From Brachionus manjavacas (lineage: Eukaryota > Rotifera > Eurotatoria > Ploima > Brachionidae), in NCBI GenBank assembly GCA_019054805.1, contig JAHQIY010000007.1, forward strand, positions 3,291,501 through 3,355,500: DNA of 64,000 bases, read 5' to 3'. Shown here in pieces: positions 36,322 to 44,767 of this stretch (the first letter of the stretch is position 1; each line of letters starts with the position of its first letter). The notes below the pieces were generated by a model. The model saw nothing but the letters and a program-made list of their open reading frames with translations. It searched no databases and was not told the DNA's origin. The position numbers and the translations under genes are program-made.

Positions 36322-37011
36322 TTTTAAACGGTTATTAAACGGGCCAAAATTTAGCCCGCCAAAATAAACGGGCCAGAGTCCGTCCGCCAAAATTGGAACG
36401 GTTTCATGGACCGCCCGTTTATTTTTAAACGGTTATTAAACGGGCCAAAATTTAGCCCGCCAAAATAAACGGGCCAGAGTCCGTCCGCCAAAATTGGAAC
36501 GGTTTCATGGACCGCCCGTTTATTTTTAAACGGTTATTAAACGGGCCAAAATTTAGCCCGCCAAAATAAACGGGCCAGAGTCCGTCCGCCAAAATTGGAA
36601 CGGTTTCATGGACCGCCCGTTTATTTTTAAACGGTTATTAAACGGGCCATAATTTAGCCCGCCAAAATAAACGGGCCAGAGTCCGCCCGCCAAAATTGGA
36701 ACGGTTTCTTGGACCGCCCGTTTATTTTTAAACGTTTATTAAACGGGTCAAAATTTAGCCCGTCAAAATAAACGGGCCAGAGTCCGCCCGCCAAAATTGG
36801 AACGGTTTCTTGGACCGCCCGTTTATTTTTAAACGTTTATTAAACGGGTCAAAATTTAGCCCGTCAAAATAAACGGGCCAGAGTCCGCCCGCCAAAATTG
36901 GAACGGTTTCTTGGACCGCCCGTTTATTTTTAAACGTTTATTAAACGGGTCAAAAATTAGCCCGCCAAAATAAACGGGCCAGAGTCCGCCCGCCAAAATT
37001 GGAACGGTTAA
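36322..37011 (-). repeat. Right array: about seven 101-bp tandem units, inverted
   Basis: The same 101-bp unit as the left array on the opposite strand. The four inner units mostly share GTCCGTCCGCC and the outer units GTCCGCCCGCC, so the array is itself patterned in blocks. Together with the left array it can form a long hairpin. Confidence 0.9.
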
Positions 37012-37080
37012 TACGGTCACGGTCACGGTTTTTAAAATTTTTGGCCCGTTTACTGTCCGCTTGCACGGACACCAACACTA

Positions 37081-37088
37081 TTTATTAT
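37081..37088 (+). repeat. Target-site duplication, right copy (hAT-like insert)
   Basis: Second copy of TTTATTAT. The retrotransposon frame resumes here. Confidence 0.85.
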
Positions 37089-37424
37089 CTTCAACATTTA
37101 GTCCTAACTCTGATCTAATAGATACTGAAAAAGATAATGAAATAATTAGCTTATATTTTGAATACCTCAAAAATTACAATCAGTGTAATTTCAATGATCT
37201 TATTTGCCCAAACGAACTTATACTGGCTTTAAAAAGACTGAAGACTGAAGCGGCTTCAGGACCTGACCAAACACATAATCTAATGCTTAAAAATTAACCA
37301 GGAAATTCCTTAATAGAAATCTCAAAACTTTTTAACCTATCTCTGCGACGTGGTATTATTCCAAAATCATGGAAAACTGCGAACATAACTATGATTCTAA
37401 AAAACGCATCTTCTCCACAAGATC
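37089..37424 (+). pseudogene. RT N-terminal region of the plus retrotransposon copy
   Basis: Encodes STFSPNSDLIDTEKD, then LILALKRLKTEAASGPDQTH, the usual LKxxKxxGPDxI block ahead of the polymerase fingers, then RGIIPKSWKTANITMILKN. One in-frame stop follows LMLKN. The segment ends at the Merlin-like insertion. Confidence 0.75.
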
Positions 37425-37432
37425 CTTCAAAC
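37425..37432 (+). repeat. Target-site duplication, left copy (Merlin-like insert)
   Basis: CTTCAAAC, repeated exactly at 39163-39170. Eight bases fits the 8-9 base duplications known for Merlin/IS1016-type elements. Confidence 0.85.
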
Positions 37433-39162
37433 GGGTCTCCCCCAATAGGTGACCAAGCGGTCACGAAATATGTGACCAATTCAATTTCTCTCATTTGGTG
37501 ACCAACAGTGGTCACGTATATTTGACCATGGAAATAGGTGACCAATATTTGAAGACAACGGTCACGTAATGAGTACATAGGTCACCAAATGAATATCAAT
37601 GGTCACCAAATGAATGACAATGGTCACATGAATTTAATAAAATATTATTACAAAATTTAAGTTAATTTTATAAAATGAATTTTATTTACTTATTATTATT
37701 AATTTCAAATTTTTATTATAATCATTTTTTTGATTAAACAGCAAATTTTATAAAAAATATTGTTAGATTTTATATTAAATCCAAAAACAATTTTAAAACT
37801 ATTCTAAAAATTAAAAATCAAAAATGAATGAACAATTTAAAGATTCCGAAGAATATAATATTTTTAATATGTTACACGAAATTGGTGCAGTGCATGTTTC
37901 ACAAGTCTGTTCTAAATCCAATTGTCCTAAGTATCAAAGAGAAATGGAACTTCGATTTAGAACAAGGGGAAAAGACTCCAAAGAAAAAATTTTGACTTGG
38001 CGTAGTACTGGTTATAAATGTGGCACGTACAAGTCAGTTTGGGAAGGTTCCTTTTTTTCATTAATTAGAAAAAAAATAAATGTTATCATGTTATTGATTA
38101 AATGTTGGGCGGCTCAATTAAAAATTGCTAAAACGCGCATAATTGCAGGTGATAACGTTAGTGAAAATATGATAGCTGGTTTATTTGAAAAGTTAAGACA
38201 GCTTTGTTCATTAAGTTTAGATAAGAAAAATATTACATTAGGTGGTTTTGGCAAAATTGTTGAAATAGATGAGTCCCTCTACGCAAAGGTTAAGCATTGG
38301 AAGGGTGAGATTTAAAATTTGAAATTAACGATAATTTTTGAAAATAAATAAATTTTTTCCAAAGGGAAAGATCTTAGACGTGGTCAAGTTTGGGTTTTTG
38401 GGCTAGTGGAAAGAAAATTAGCAGATGAAAATCCAAAATGTTATTTACAAGTGGTAAAAGACAGAGAGGCCGAAACTCTTTTGATGATGCTACAATAGAA
38501 GCTTCTTGTAGTTCAAGTTCAGCTACTAACAATTGCTCCAGATAATGATTTATTTGATCGTACTGACGACGAAGTTGAAGACGTAGTCGAAGACGAAATT
38601 GAAGACGAAGATATTAATTTAGTTCAAGAAAAAATGGATGATTTAAATTTTGTTTGTGTTAAAAGCAAATCACAAATTTATGAAAAATTGTCAAACACTC
38701 TACCAACATGTTCAAAAGAAACAGAGGATTTAGTTAAAAGGAACTTAAGCGGTAAAAAAAATCCTATAAAATGTGACTTATGTGGTGAATTCATGAATGG
38801 AGAGTTAGGTCTAAAGATTCATAAAAGTAGAAAACATAAAAATGTATTTTTAAACATTGAAAATACATTTTTATAAACGTTGATTTGCTTCGATTTTCAT
38901 AATAAACTTAATTAAAAAAATTTTTTTTCTTTTTTTTTTAAATTTAAGTGGTCACGAAATGACGTCGATGGTCACATAATGAGTTTAAGTGGTCACATAA
39001 ACTACATGTTGGTCACCTAAATAATTTAATTTTAAAATTTATTTACATATTGGTCACCTATTGCCATCGTCAAATATACGTGACCACTGTTGGTCACCAA
39101 ATGAGAGAAATTGAATTGGTCACATATTTCGTGACCGCTTGGTCACCTATTGGGGGAGACCC
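37433..39162 (+). mobile_element. Merlin/IS1595-like DNA transposon with broken transposase
   Basis: A 1730-bp element bounded by inverted repeats beginning GGGTCTCCCCCAATAGGTGA. The arms match perfectly for about 95 bases and then with a few mismatches to about 120. The repeats and the next 100-200 bases are filled with GGTCAC/GTGACC words, probable transposase-binding sites. Inside lies a plus-strand transposase gene with one small intron, listed separately. The element sits in the retrotransposon's coding region between 8-base duplications, so it arrived later. Confidence 0.88.
37824..38876 (+). pseudogene. Merlin/IS1595-type (DDE, ISXO2-like) transposase, internally deleted
   Basis: Exon 37824-38304 and a continuation from 38365 join through a 60-base GT-AG intron. 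The N-terminal half has a Cys-rich zinc-ribbon-like region (VCSKSNCPKYQ...STGYKCGTYKS). The catalytic domain starts with VEIDESLYAKVKHWKGKDLR, holding the first catalytic Asp, followed by RRGQVWVFGLVERK and VVKDREAETLL, as in ISXO2/IS1595 transposases. A TAG at 38496-38498 ends the frame. The same frame then stays open to 38876 but passes straight to an acidic linker (DDEVEDVVEDEIEDED) and a C2H2 finger (CDLCGEFMNGELGLKIHKSR). The blocks with the second Asp and the third catalytic residue are absent, so this copy cannot transpose itself. Confidence 0.82.
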
Positions 39163-39170
39163 CTTCAAAC
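39163..39170 (+). repeat. Target-site duplication, right copy (Merlin-like insert)
   Basis: Second copy of CTTCAAAC; the retrotransposon sequence continues at once with the RPISITSCLGK block. Confidence 0.85.
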
Positions 39171-40386
39171 TAAAGACCAATCAGTATAACAAGTTGCCTT
39201 GGAAAGTTACTTGAGAGTAATCTACACAAGACTCTACAATTTTTTAGAAAAATTTTTTTTACTTATCCAGGAACAATCAGGATTTAGGAAACATCGGCGA
39301 ACTTCCGATAATCTTTACTTTTTGATTCAAAAAATTGTAGAGTCATTTAATAGAAAGAGAAGAGTTTGTTCCCTTTTCTTTGATATTTCTAAAGCCTTTG
39401 ATAGGGTTTGGCACGAAGGTTTAATTTATAAATTAATAAAAATAAATCCACCACAATACTTAATTAACTGGATTAGATCCTTCTTAGACTCAAGGACATT
39501 TAGGGTGAATGTGAATGACCACTTGAGCGACGAATATCAAATAACTGCAGGTGTTCCTCAAGGCTCAGTTATTAGTCCTCTTTTATTTAGCATTTATATT
39601 AATGATATCCCTAAAAGAAACAAAACAAATAATGAATGCTCTCTTCTTTTTGCAGATGATCTAGTTACTTTTTTTATTTACAACAAAAAGGGTAATCTTG
39701 AAAATAAGATAAATAAATACACCAACGAGCTAGAACAATGCCTAATTAAGTGGAAAATGAAGATGTCAGTTGAAAAGTCGTGTTCAGTAGTATTCTCTAA
39801 GTACAAGAAAGAAAGTGATGATCTTAACTTAAAAATTTATGGAAATAGAATAAAAAGCCAAAAAGAAATTAAGTTTCTAGGTATTAAATTTGATTCTAAA
39901 TTATATTTTAATACACTGGTTGACGAAATAAAAGAACGTTGCAATACAAGGCTAAATCTAATTAAGATTCTGTCAAACAAAAAATGGGGTCTTAATCAAA
40001 AAACGTTGGGAAATCTTTATAAATCTTTAGTTGGTTCAATTCTAGACTATTCGTTTCCTTGCTTGAATTCATTTTCAGAAAATAATATCAAAAAGTTACA
40101 AGCAATTCAGAATACAGCAGTCAGATCTATCCTCAGATTAAAATATCATACTCCCTCCAGCATCATGCATCAGGAGACTTTTAATAAACTTAAATTACTT
40201 ACAGTCTCGAATCGACTTCTTGAGTTGAGTGAGAGATATGTTGGGACAGGACTGAGTAATTCCATTCCATTGGTTGTCAGACTGATGGATGAATACAAAG
40301 CGGGTTTCGAATCAAGTAATATCGAATACCCGACTCCATTGTGTAATTGCTACTTTACAATTTCCTCTTTTTTTCCTGAAACCTAA
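39171..40386 (+). pseudogene. Reverse transcriptase core of the plus retrotransposon copy
   Basis: The longest intact piece of the family's polymerase. It begins with RPISITSCLGKLLESN in one frame; a shift in the T/A-run near 39245-39265 moves it to the frame that stays open to 40386. Visible blocks are LLIQEQSGFRKHRRTSDN, motif A SLFFDISKAFDRVWHEG, motif B AGVPQGSVISPLLFSIYIND, motif C SLLFADDLVTFF, then WKMKMSVEKSC and EIKFLGIKFDSK. The C-terminal end has the LQAIQNTAVRSILRL block. All polymerase aspartates are present. With the frameshift, a stop before RPIS and the missing endonuclease, the copy is not autonomous. Confidence 0.88.
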
Positions 40387-40550
40387 ACTATATAAACCTG
40401 AATGACCTAAAACTCTCATTATCATATATCTATTTTTTATTCCAGGTTATTAACTCTTACAAACTTTATTCATATTTTTATTTTTATTTTTAAATTTTTT
40501 TTTTACATCGCCTTCTAGGCGCTAACTGAGATAAATAATAATAAAAAGTA

Positions 40551-41070
40551 ATAAGTAATCAATTTTTTTAGATAAAAAAATTAAAAAACCGTGAGTGTAT
40601 TAAAAAAATTTTGAAATTAATTTTTTTTTTAATTCAATCGACTAAATTTAGTACTGTTTTCTTGTTTAGTATTTAGTAATTTTTTTCAAAAATTCATTAT
40701 GTTAAACAATCGTTTGTTTTTTTTTAATAGTAGATATGTTTTTCAGCAAAAAGTGTGGTAATAAGCATGGTATATTGGGATGATAAAAATATGCAAATTC
40801 ACAAAAAATTAAATTTTCAGAGATTTTACGCATAATTAGCGAACTTCGACTTTTGATACAACTATGTATGTTGCATTATGGTGCATATACAGAGCTGAAT
40901 TTTAACTTATTGAAAATAATTAATCAAATTCAACCATTTTATTTTTTTTGAGATATTTTTTAGGGGTCTACTTGTAACTAATTCAAAACTTAAGGCTTAA
41001 AAGTATATAAATTTAATATTAAAGAAATAATTTAAGTCCAATTTTATTTTAAAAAATTTTAACTTCCAAA
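40551..41070. other. Intergenic, AT-rich; nothing recognised
   Basis: Follows the 3' end of the plus retrotransposon copy. No host exon, repeat or RNA gene could be supported. Confidence 0.45.
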
Positions 41071-41365
41071 CAATAAGAAAGATTCCAATCGCCAGTTAAT
41101 GAGAAAGAGAAGAAACCAAAAGAAGAAACTAATAGTTATTGAATCAACGTTAGAGGATTTGAGACAAAAAAATTTAATAATTACAGCGATAAGGAAACAA
41201 TTTAAATTTTTTTTTTTAAATTTAATTCTTATTGTTTTAATTCTTTATATACAAATATATTTTATTTCTATTCTAGCGGATAATGGAGAGGCGCTCATCT
41301 CCTTTTCCAGTACTTTTTTGAGCAACGACTCCTATCTGATACAGAGATTACTGCATCGAGTATAA
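41071..41365 (+). CDS. Possible bZIP-like coding fragment
   Basis: From about 41071 an open frame reads KKDSNRQLMRKRRNQKKK, then LIVIESTLEDLRQKN, resembling a bZIP basic region plus first zipper turns (Asn, then Arg eight residues on, then LE..L..L..N-type spacing). The Arg-to-first-heptad distance is one residue shorter than in standard bZIPs. The frame then crosses a T-rich stretch, probably intron sequence ending TTTCTATTCTAG at about 41275, into a GC-richer piece (LADNGEALISFSSTFLSNDS) with a stop at 41363-41365 followed by AATAAA. No GT donor was found between the two parts, so either the frame is read through or the model is wrong. An upstream start was not found. Confidence 0.3.
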
Positions 41366-41823
41366 ATAAAAATTTATTAATTTTAGGCGTAAAATTATGT
41401 TAAATTAGCCATTTTACATACTTTAGTCTCGATTCGCTATCGGATCGCTTATTTATGCCATAATTTCAACACTAATACGTCTAAATAACCTATTTTAAAC
41501 GAATTAATGCGAAATTTTATCAAAGCCGAAAAGCTTAAAATTTGGTCAAAGTCAAAAATATGTATCTAAAATAGTATCAGTGAATGTTAGGTTCTATTAT
41601 TAAAAAAAATTTATTCAGTGCATTATGGTGAGTTTAATTAAATGTCTATTGAATGCGCATATTTAAATTTTTGAGATAATAAATTAAAATTAACCTTTTT
41701 TTATTCAAATATTTTAAAACTAATTAAAGATTTTTACAAAAACAATCAAATTTTAATTTCAAATCAAAATTATAAAATTTGAATTAAAAAAATTCCATAA
41801 TAATCTATCAGATTTGATATAAT

Positions 41824-42346
41824 CTATTTTTTTTTATGAGAAGCATAATATTGATTTATCAATCTGGTTGATGGATAGCCCAACATAAGTGTTTGAAAGA
41901 ACCATCGACTTCTGCACTTCACATTAATGTTTAATGAGTTGGCAGTTTTGACAACATAAATGGCCTCAAAAAGGTGAGTTGCCAACGCCATCCATAATCT
42001 GTTTACAAACAAATAAATTCAAAACATAAATATATTTTTAATTGCTTTAAGCCGTGAATTTTACATGACTATTGGCACTATTCTATGATTTAAAAACAGA
42101 TATTTTGAGAGCGTACCCAATGGCCCAAGATAGTCGAAAGGAATCACATCTGGCATGTAAGCCAAAATCTAGAAAAAAAAAATCATTTGCACTCTTTAGT
42201 CATGAGTTTTTTACTAATTTATTTTAAGTCACAAAATGAATGGGAATACTTACACCTAAATAGGTCATTGAGGGAATGATTAACCCGTACCAAATAGGAT
42301 GTGGCCTTTTAAAATATTCAACATTTTGACTATTATCGGACTCCAT
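41824..42346 (-). CDS. TMEM254: TMEM254-family small membrane protein
   Basis: A small multi-pass membrane protein of unknown function, found widely in animals. Exons 42346-42254, 42168-42065 and 41998-41824 join in consistent phase and encode 123 residues, the same length as human TMEM254. Shared features are the IPFDYLGPLGTLSKYL block (human IPYQNLGPLGPFTQYL), WMALATHLFEAIYVVK (human WLAWLIHVGESLYAIV) and WFFQTLMLGYPS with the basic end SHKKK. About three hydrophobic segments are seen. The dilysine-like C-terminus would allow ER retrieval; that is inference. The start is the first ATG of the open first exon. The neighbouring p24 gene lies upstream on the same strand about 490 bases away. 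Confidence 0.88.
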
Positions 42347-42834
42347 CAGAGTTTCTAAATAAAATTTATAATTTTGATCTAGCAAAAAAAACTTTAAAAT
42401 CTTTTTTTTTCCAACTAAAATTTTCAATTTCTAATAAATAATTCAAATTAAAAATCTAAAATTTAAATTCAAATGTATGCATTTAAAATATTTATTTAGA
42501 AATTTCAGGATAAAATTTTCAACATAATTAACTAATTTTGGAAAAAAGCATGTGACACCTTTTGGAGGGGCTCTAGTTTTGAATTTTAAATTTCAAATCA
42601 AATTAAAATAGTGAAACTAGACTAAATTTAACTTTTTATTTATCAGTATTTTGTAGACAAAACATGTCATTAAAAAAAAGATGATTTGATAAGACTTGAA
42701 CAAGTGACCAAAAATAGCTAGATTTTGCTACTTTGGCAAATTTTAATCTTGTTTATTTAAAAAATATTAAATGAAAGTCTAAAAATTGAGTTAAGGCTTA
42801 TTTGTTCTTTGCTATTTTGATGACAATTTGAATT
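42347..42834. other. Spacer between TMEM254 and the p24 gene
   Basis: Should hold the TMEM254 promoter and the 3' end of the p24 gene. A/T-rich, with no clear motif. Confidence 0.4.
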
Positions 42835-43545
42835 TTAAAAACCAAGTCTTGATTTAGATTGCGTTGTGTCGCCTCTAAGAACTTTGCCAATTTTCGATCT
42901 ATCTTCAAACAAACTTCTAATCATGTAGACTTGAACTGCGCCCACTAAGATCATTATTAAGATATTGATTATTGACCAAAAATTTACTCTTTCGAACAAA
43001 TCTTCTAAATGACTTCGATCAGCCAACTCATAAACCTGGAATAGCTTTTGAACATGCTGGGCCCGTTCAAGATTTGTATTAACTCGGTTAAATAAGTCCT
43101 GAAAGTTGCTCAATTTATCAGCTAAATCTCCAAGATCGTCTTTTGCCAGATGGTTTAAGGTATCGACGGCTGATTGCGGAAAATTAGGATCAATAAAATC
43201 GTCATTTGATGACAAATAGAAAAATACTTGCTTTTTGGCAAAATGTGAAAATGAGTTGTCAAAGCAAAATCGATATTCGCCAGTCTCTTCAGATTTAAAT
43301 TGAAATTGGCCGCCTTGCTTTTTGGCCTCGGTGAACAAGATACGATTAGAAGGGGTAGTAATCCAATATGATATGTCCAGCTCACCTCCATTTATTACTT
43401 GATAATCGGTTTCCATATTTAGACCCGATATTAAATACTGATGAAAACACTCTCTTTGACCTGGTTCGATCACCACAGCTATCTCAGCTTGAAGACAATG
43501 AGTGTAGCTAAAACAAAGGGACACTAACAAAACTAAAAACAACAT
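42835..43545 (-). CDS. TMED: p24 family cargo receptor, TMED1/TMED5 (gamma) type
   Basis: p24 proteins cycle between ER and Golgi in COPII and COPI vesicles and help sort cargo. A single exon encodes 236 residues. A signal peptide (about 1-17) is followed by the lumenal GOLD domain with the conserved cysteine pair Cys33 (QRECFHQY) and Cys94 (GEYRFCFDNSFS). Residues 120-188 form the coiled-coil neck, 190-209 the membrane span (SIINILIMILVGAVQVYMI), and the tail starts SLFEDRSK, close to SLFEDKRK of TMED5. The tail is about 15 residues longer than in vertebrates and does not end in a dilysine. The FEDRSK tail places it in the gamma group; TMED1 and TMED5 cannot be separated. Confidence 0.93.
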   Translation of the reverse strand: MLFLVLLVSLCFSYTHCLQAEIAVVIEPGQRECFHQYLISGLNMETDYQVINGGELDISYWITTPSNRILFTEAKKQGGQFQFKSEETGEYRFCFDNSFSHFAKKQVFFYLSSNDDFIDPNFPQSAVDTLNHLAKDDLGDLADKLSNFQDLFNRVNTNLERAQHVQKLFQVYELADRSHLEDLFERVNFWSIINILIMILVGAVQVYMIRSLFEDRSKIGKVLRGDTTQSKSRLGF

Positions 43546-44767
43546 TTGTTTTAACTTTTCTAAATTTATTTAAAAGAATTATTTTTTTTTAAAAATTATA
43601 ATTTAAAATAAAAATTATATTAAGTTAATTTCAATTTGTGCACTCCATTTTTTAAACAGCAAGTACAAGTGTTTTTTTAAATCGGCTAATTGAAATTTAA
43701 GCTTTTTTTTTGAGAATAAAATCCAATTTGTGTTTAAATGGACTATCGATTTCAATAATTGTTTGAGATAAAAATTTTTCCTGTTCATTCATTAAATTTT
43801 TCTAGCTTGATTTTTTTTATATAAATCAAAATCTTATTCACAACAAAAATACCATTACTTTTTAATCAAAGATGAACTAGAAGAAAAAATCAGAAAGAGA
43901 TTGAAGAGATGAAACTAACATGAGGAAAGGCAAATTTTTGACCCAGACAAGAACTTTTTGGAATAGTCTTGCGAACGCCTCATGTTCCACAAAAACTCAT
44001 TTCAAAACTTCATATCTTATAGTCAGTGATCGATTATCTAAGAAAATTTATCTTTTTATTTTAATACTGAAGTTAATTAATTCTTCTTATCGATTTTATG
44101 ATGGAAAATTCTTGAAAAAAATTTTTTTAGGACTAAGATTTAAAAAAATAATTAAGAAAAAATTTTAATTTTTAAAATGTGATGCCTTTTATCTATACTC
44201 GATCAAAAAATCTGACATTATCTTTAAATAAAAGATCATTTGTTTATGACCACTATATATATTTATGAATGTCTTAATTTTTGAAAAAATTTATTAAATA
44301 ACTCTTATTTTTAAAAAAAGTGAGATTTTTATCAAATCTATTGGTATATTTTATCTAAAAAAATCATAAATTTAATCAATAAATAAAATTACTAAAAAAA
44401 TTTAATTCTTTAAAAAAAGGAAATAAACTAATGAGTTTTATAGACCTGTAACAGCCATTATAGTTTTTCAATTAAAAAAACTAATTAAATTGACACGTAA
44501 TGGATTTTTTATTTTAAATGAAATATTTTATGCTAAGAGTCTTACTTTTTCAAGCATAGAAATTCAAAATTTCAATATAATATTTTATTTACAATTATAT
44601 AAATTTATAAAAAAAATAATAAAAAAAAATTAACTTCAGCGTGCAAATTATAATTTAATTCATTTTTAACAAAAAATTCTGAAAAAATAATATAAAATTT
44701 TTGTCTTTTAAAGTAACAATCACAATTGTTAGAAATAACAAAAAATTTATTTAACAAAAAGCATAGC
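43546..44767. other. Intergenic, AT-rich; nothing recognised
   Basis: Lies between the p24 start and the Ig-receptor stop. It should hold the p24 promoter and the Ig-receptor 3' end. Open frames here (for example at 43920-44168) are short and have A/T-run composition. Confidence 0.5.

Larger units (their letters stand above)
35332..37080. mobile_element. hAT-like non-autonomous element with inverted arrays of a 101-bp repeat
   Basis: The 1749-bp insert starts TAGTGTTGG and ends CCAACACTA, with the 8-base duplication on both sides. Behind each end lies a related GCGGACAG block; the right end has about nine extra bases forming a GTCCG/CGGAC hairpin. The left arm (about 35376-36061) holds six copies of a 101-bp GC-rich unit marked by CCGTTCCAATTTTGGCGGGC, spaced exactly 101 bases (35465, 35566, 35667, 35768, 35869, 35970). 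The right arm (about 36322-37011) holds seven copies of the same unit reversed, marked by AATTGGAACGG at 36391 through 36997, again every 101 bases. A spacer of about 260 A/T-rich bases separates the arms. No transposase is present. The architecture recalls Foldback elements, while the ends and duplication point to hAT. Confidence 0.85.
35034..40550 (+). mobile_element. Non-LTR retrotransposon, plus copy carrying two nested transposons
   Basis: The same family as the minus copy, truncated at its 5' end so that it starts in the basic linker (IKERLEIRRNFQRTRC). Element sequence lies at 35034-35331, 37089-37432 and 39171-40550. The gaps are later insertions, each bounded by an 8-base duplication (35324-35331/37081-37088 and 37425-37432/39163-39170). 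Joining the pieces across one duplication copy keeps the reading phase, giving GDLLSSTFSP at the first site and DPSN-stop-RPIS at the second. The 3' end contains GCGCTAACTGAGATAAATAA and ends in A-rich sequence near 40550, much like the minus copy's 3' end. Confidence 0.85.

Noticed and set aside
35376..37011. CRISPR array or satellite
   Set aside because: The spacing is regular, but there are no unique spacers, the units are contiguous, and the arrays lie within transposon ends with a target duplication in a eukaryotic genome.
37294..37578. Minus open frame of 94 codons
   Set aside because: It spans the retrotransposon/Merlin border and has no protein motif.
34733..40386. Twin-primed single retrotransposon with inverted 5' part
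   Set aside because: Both orientations contain the linker and reverse transcriptase, so they are separate copies.
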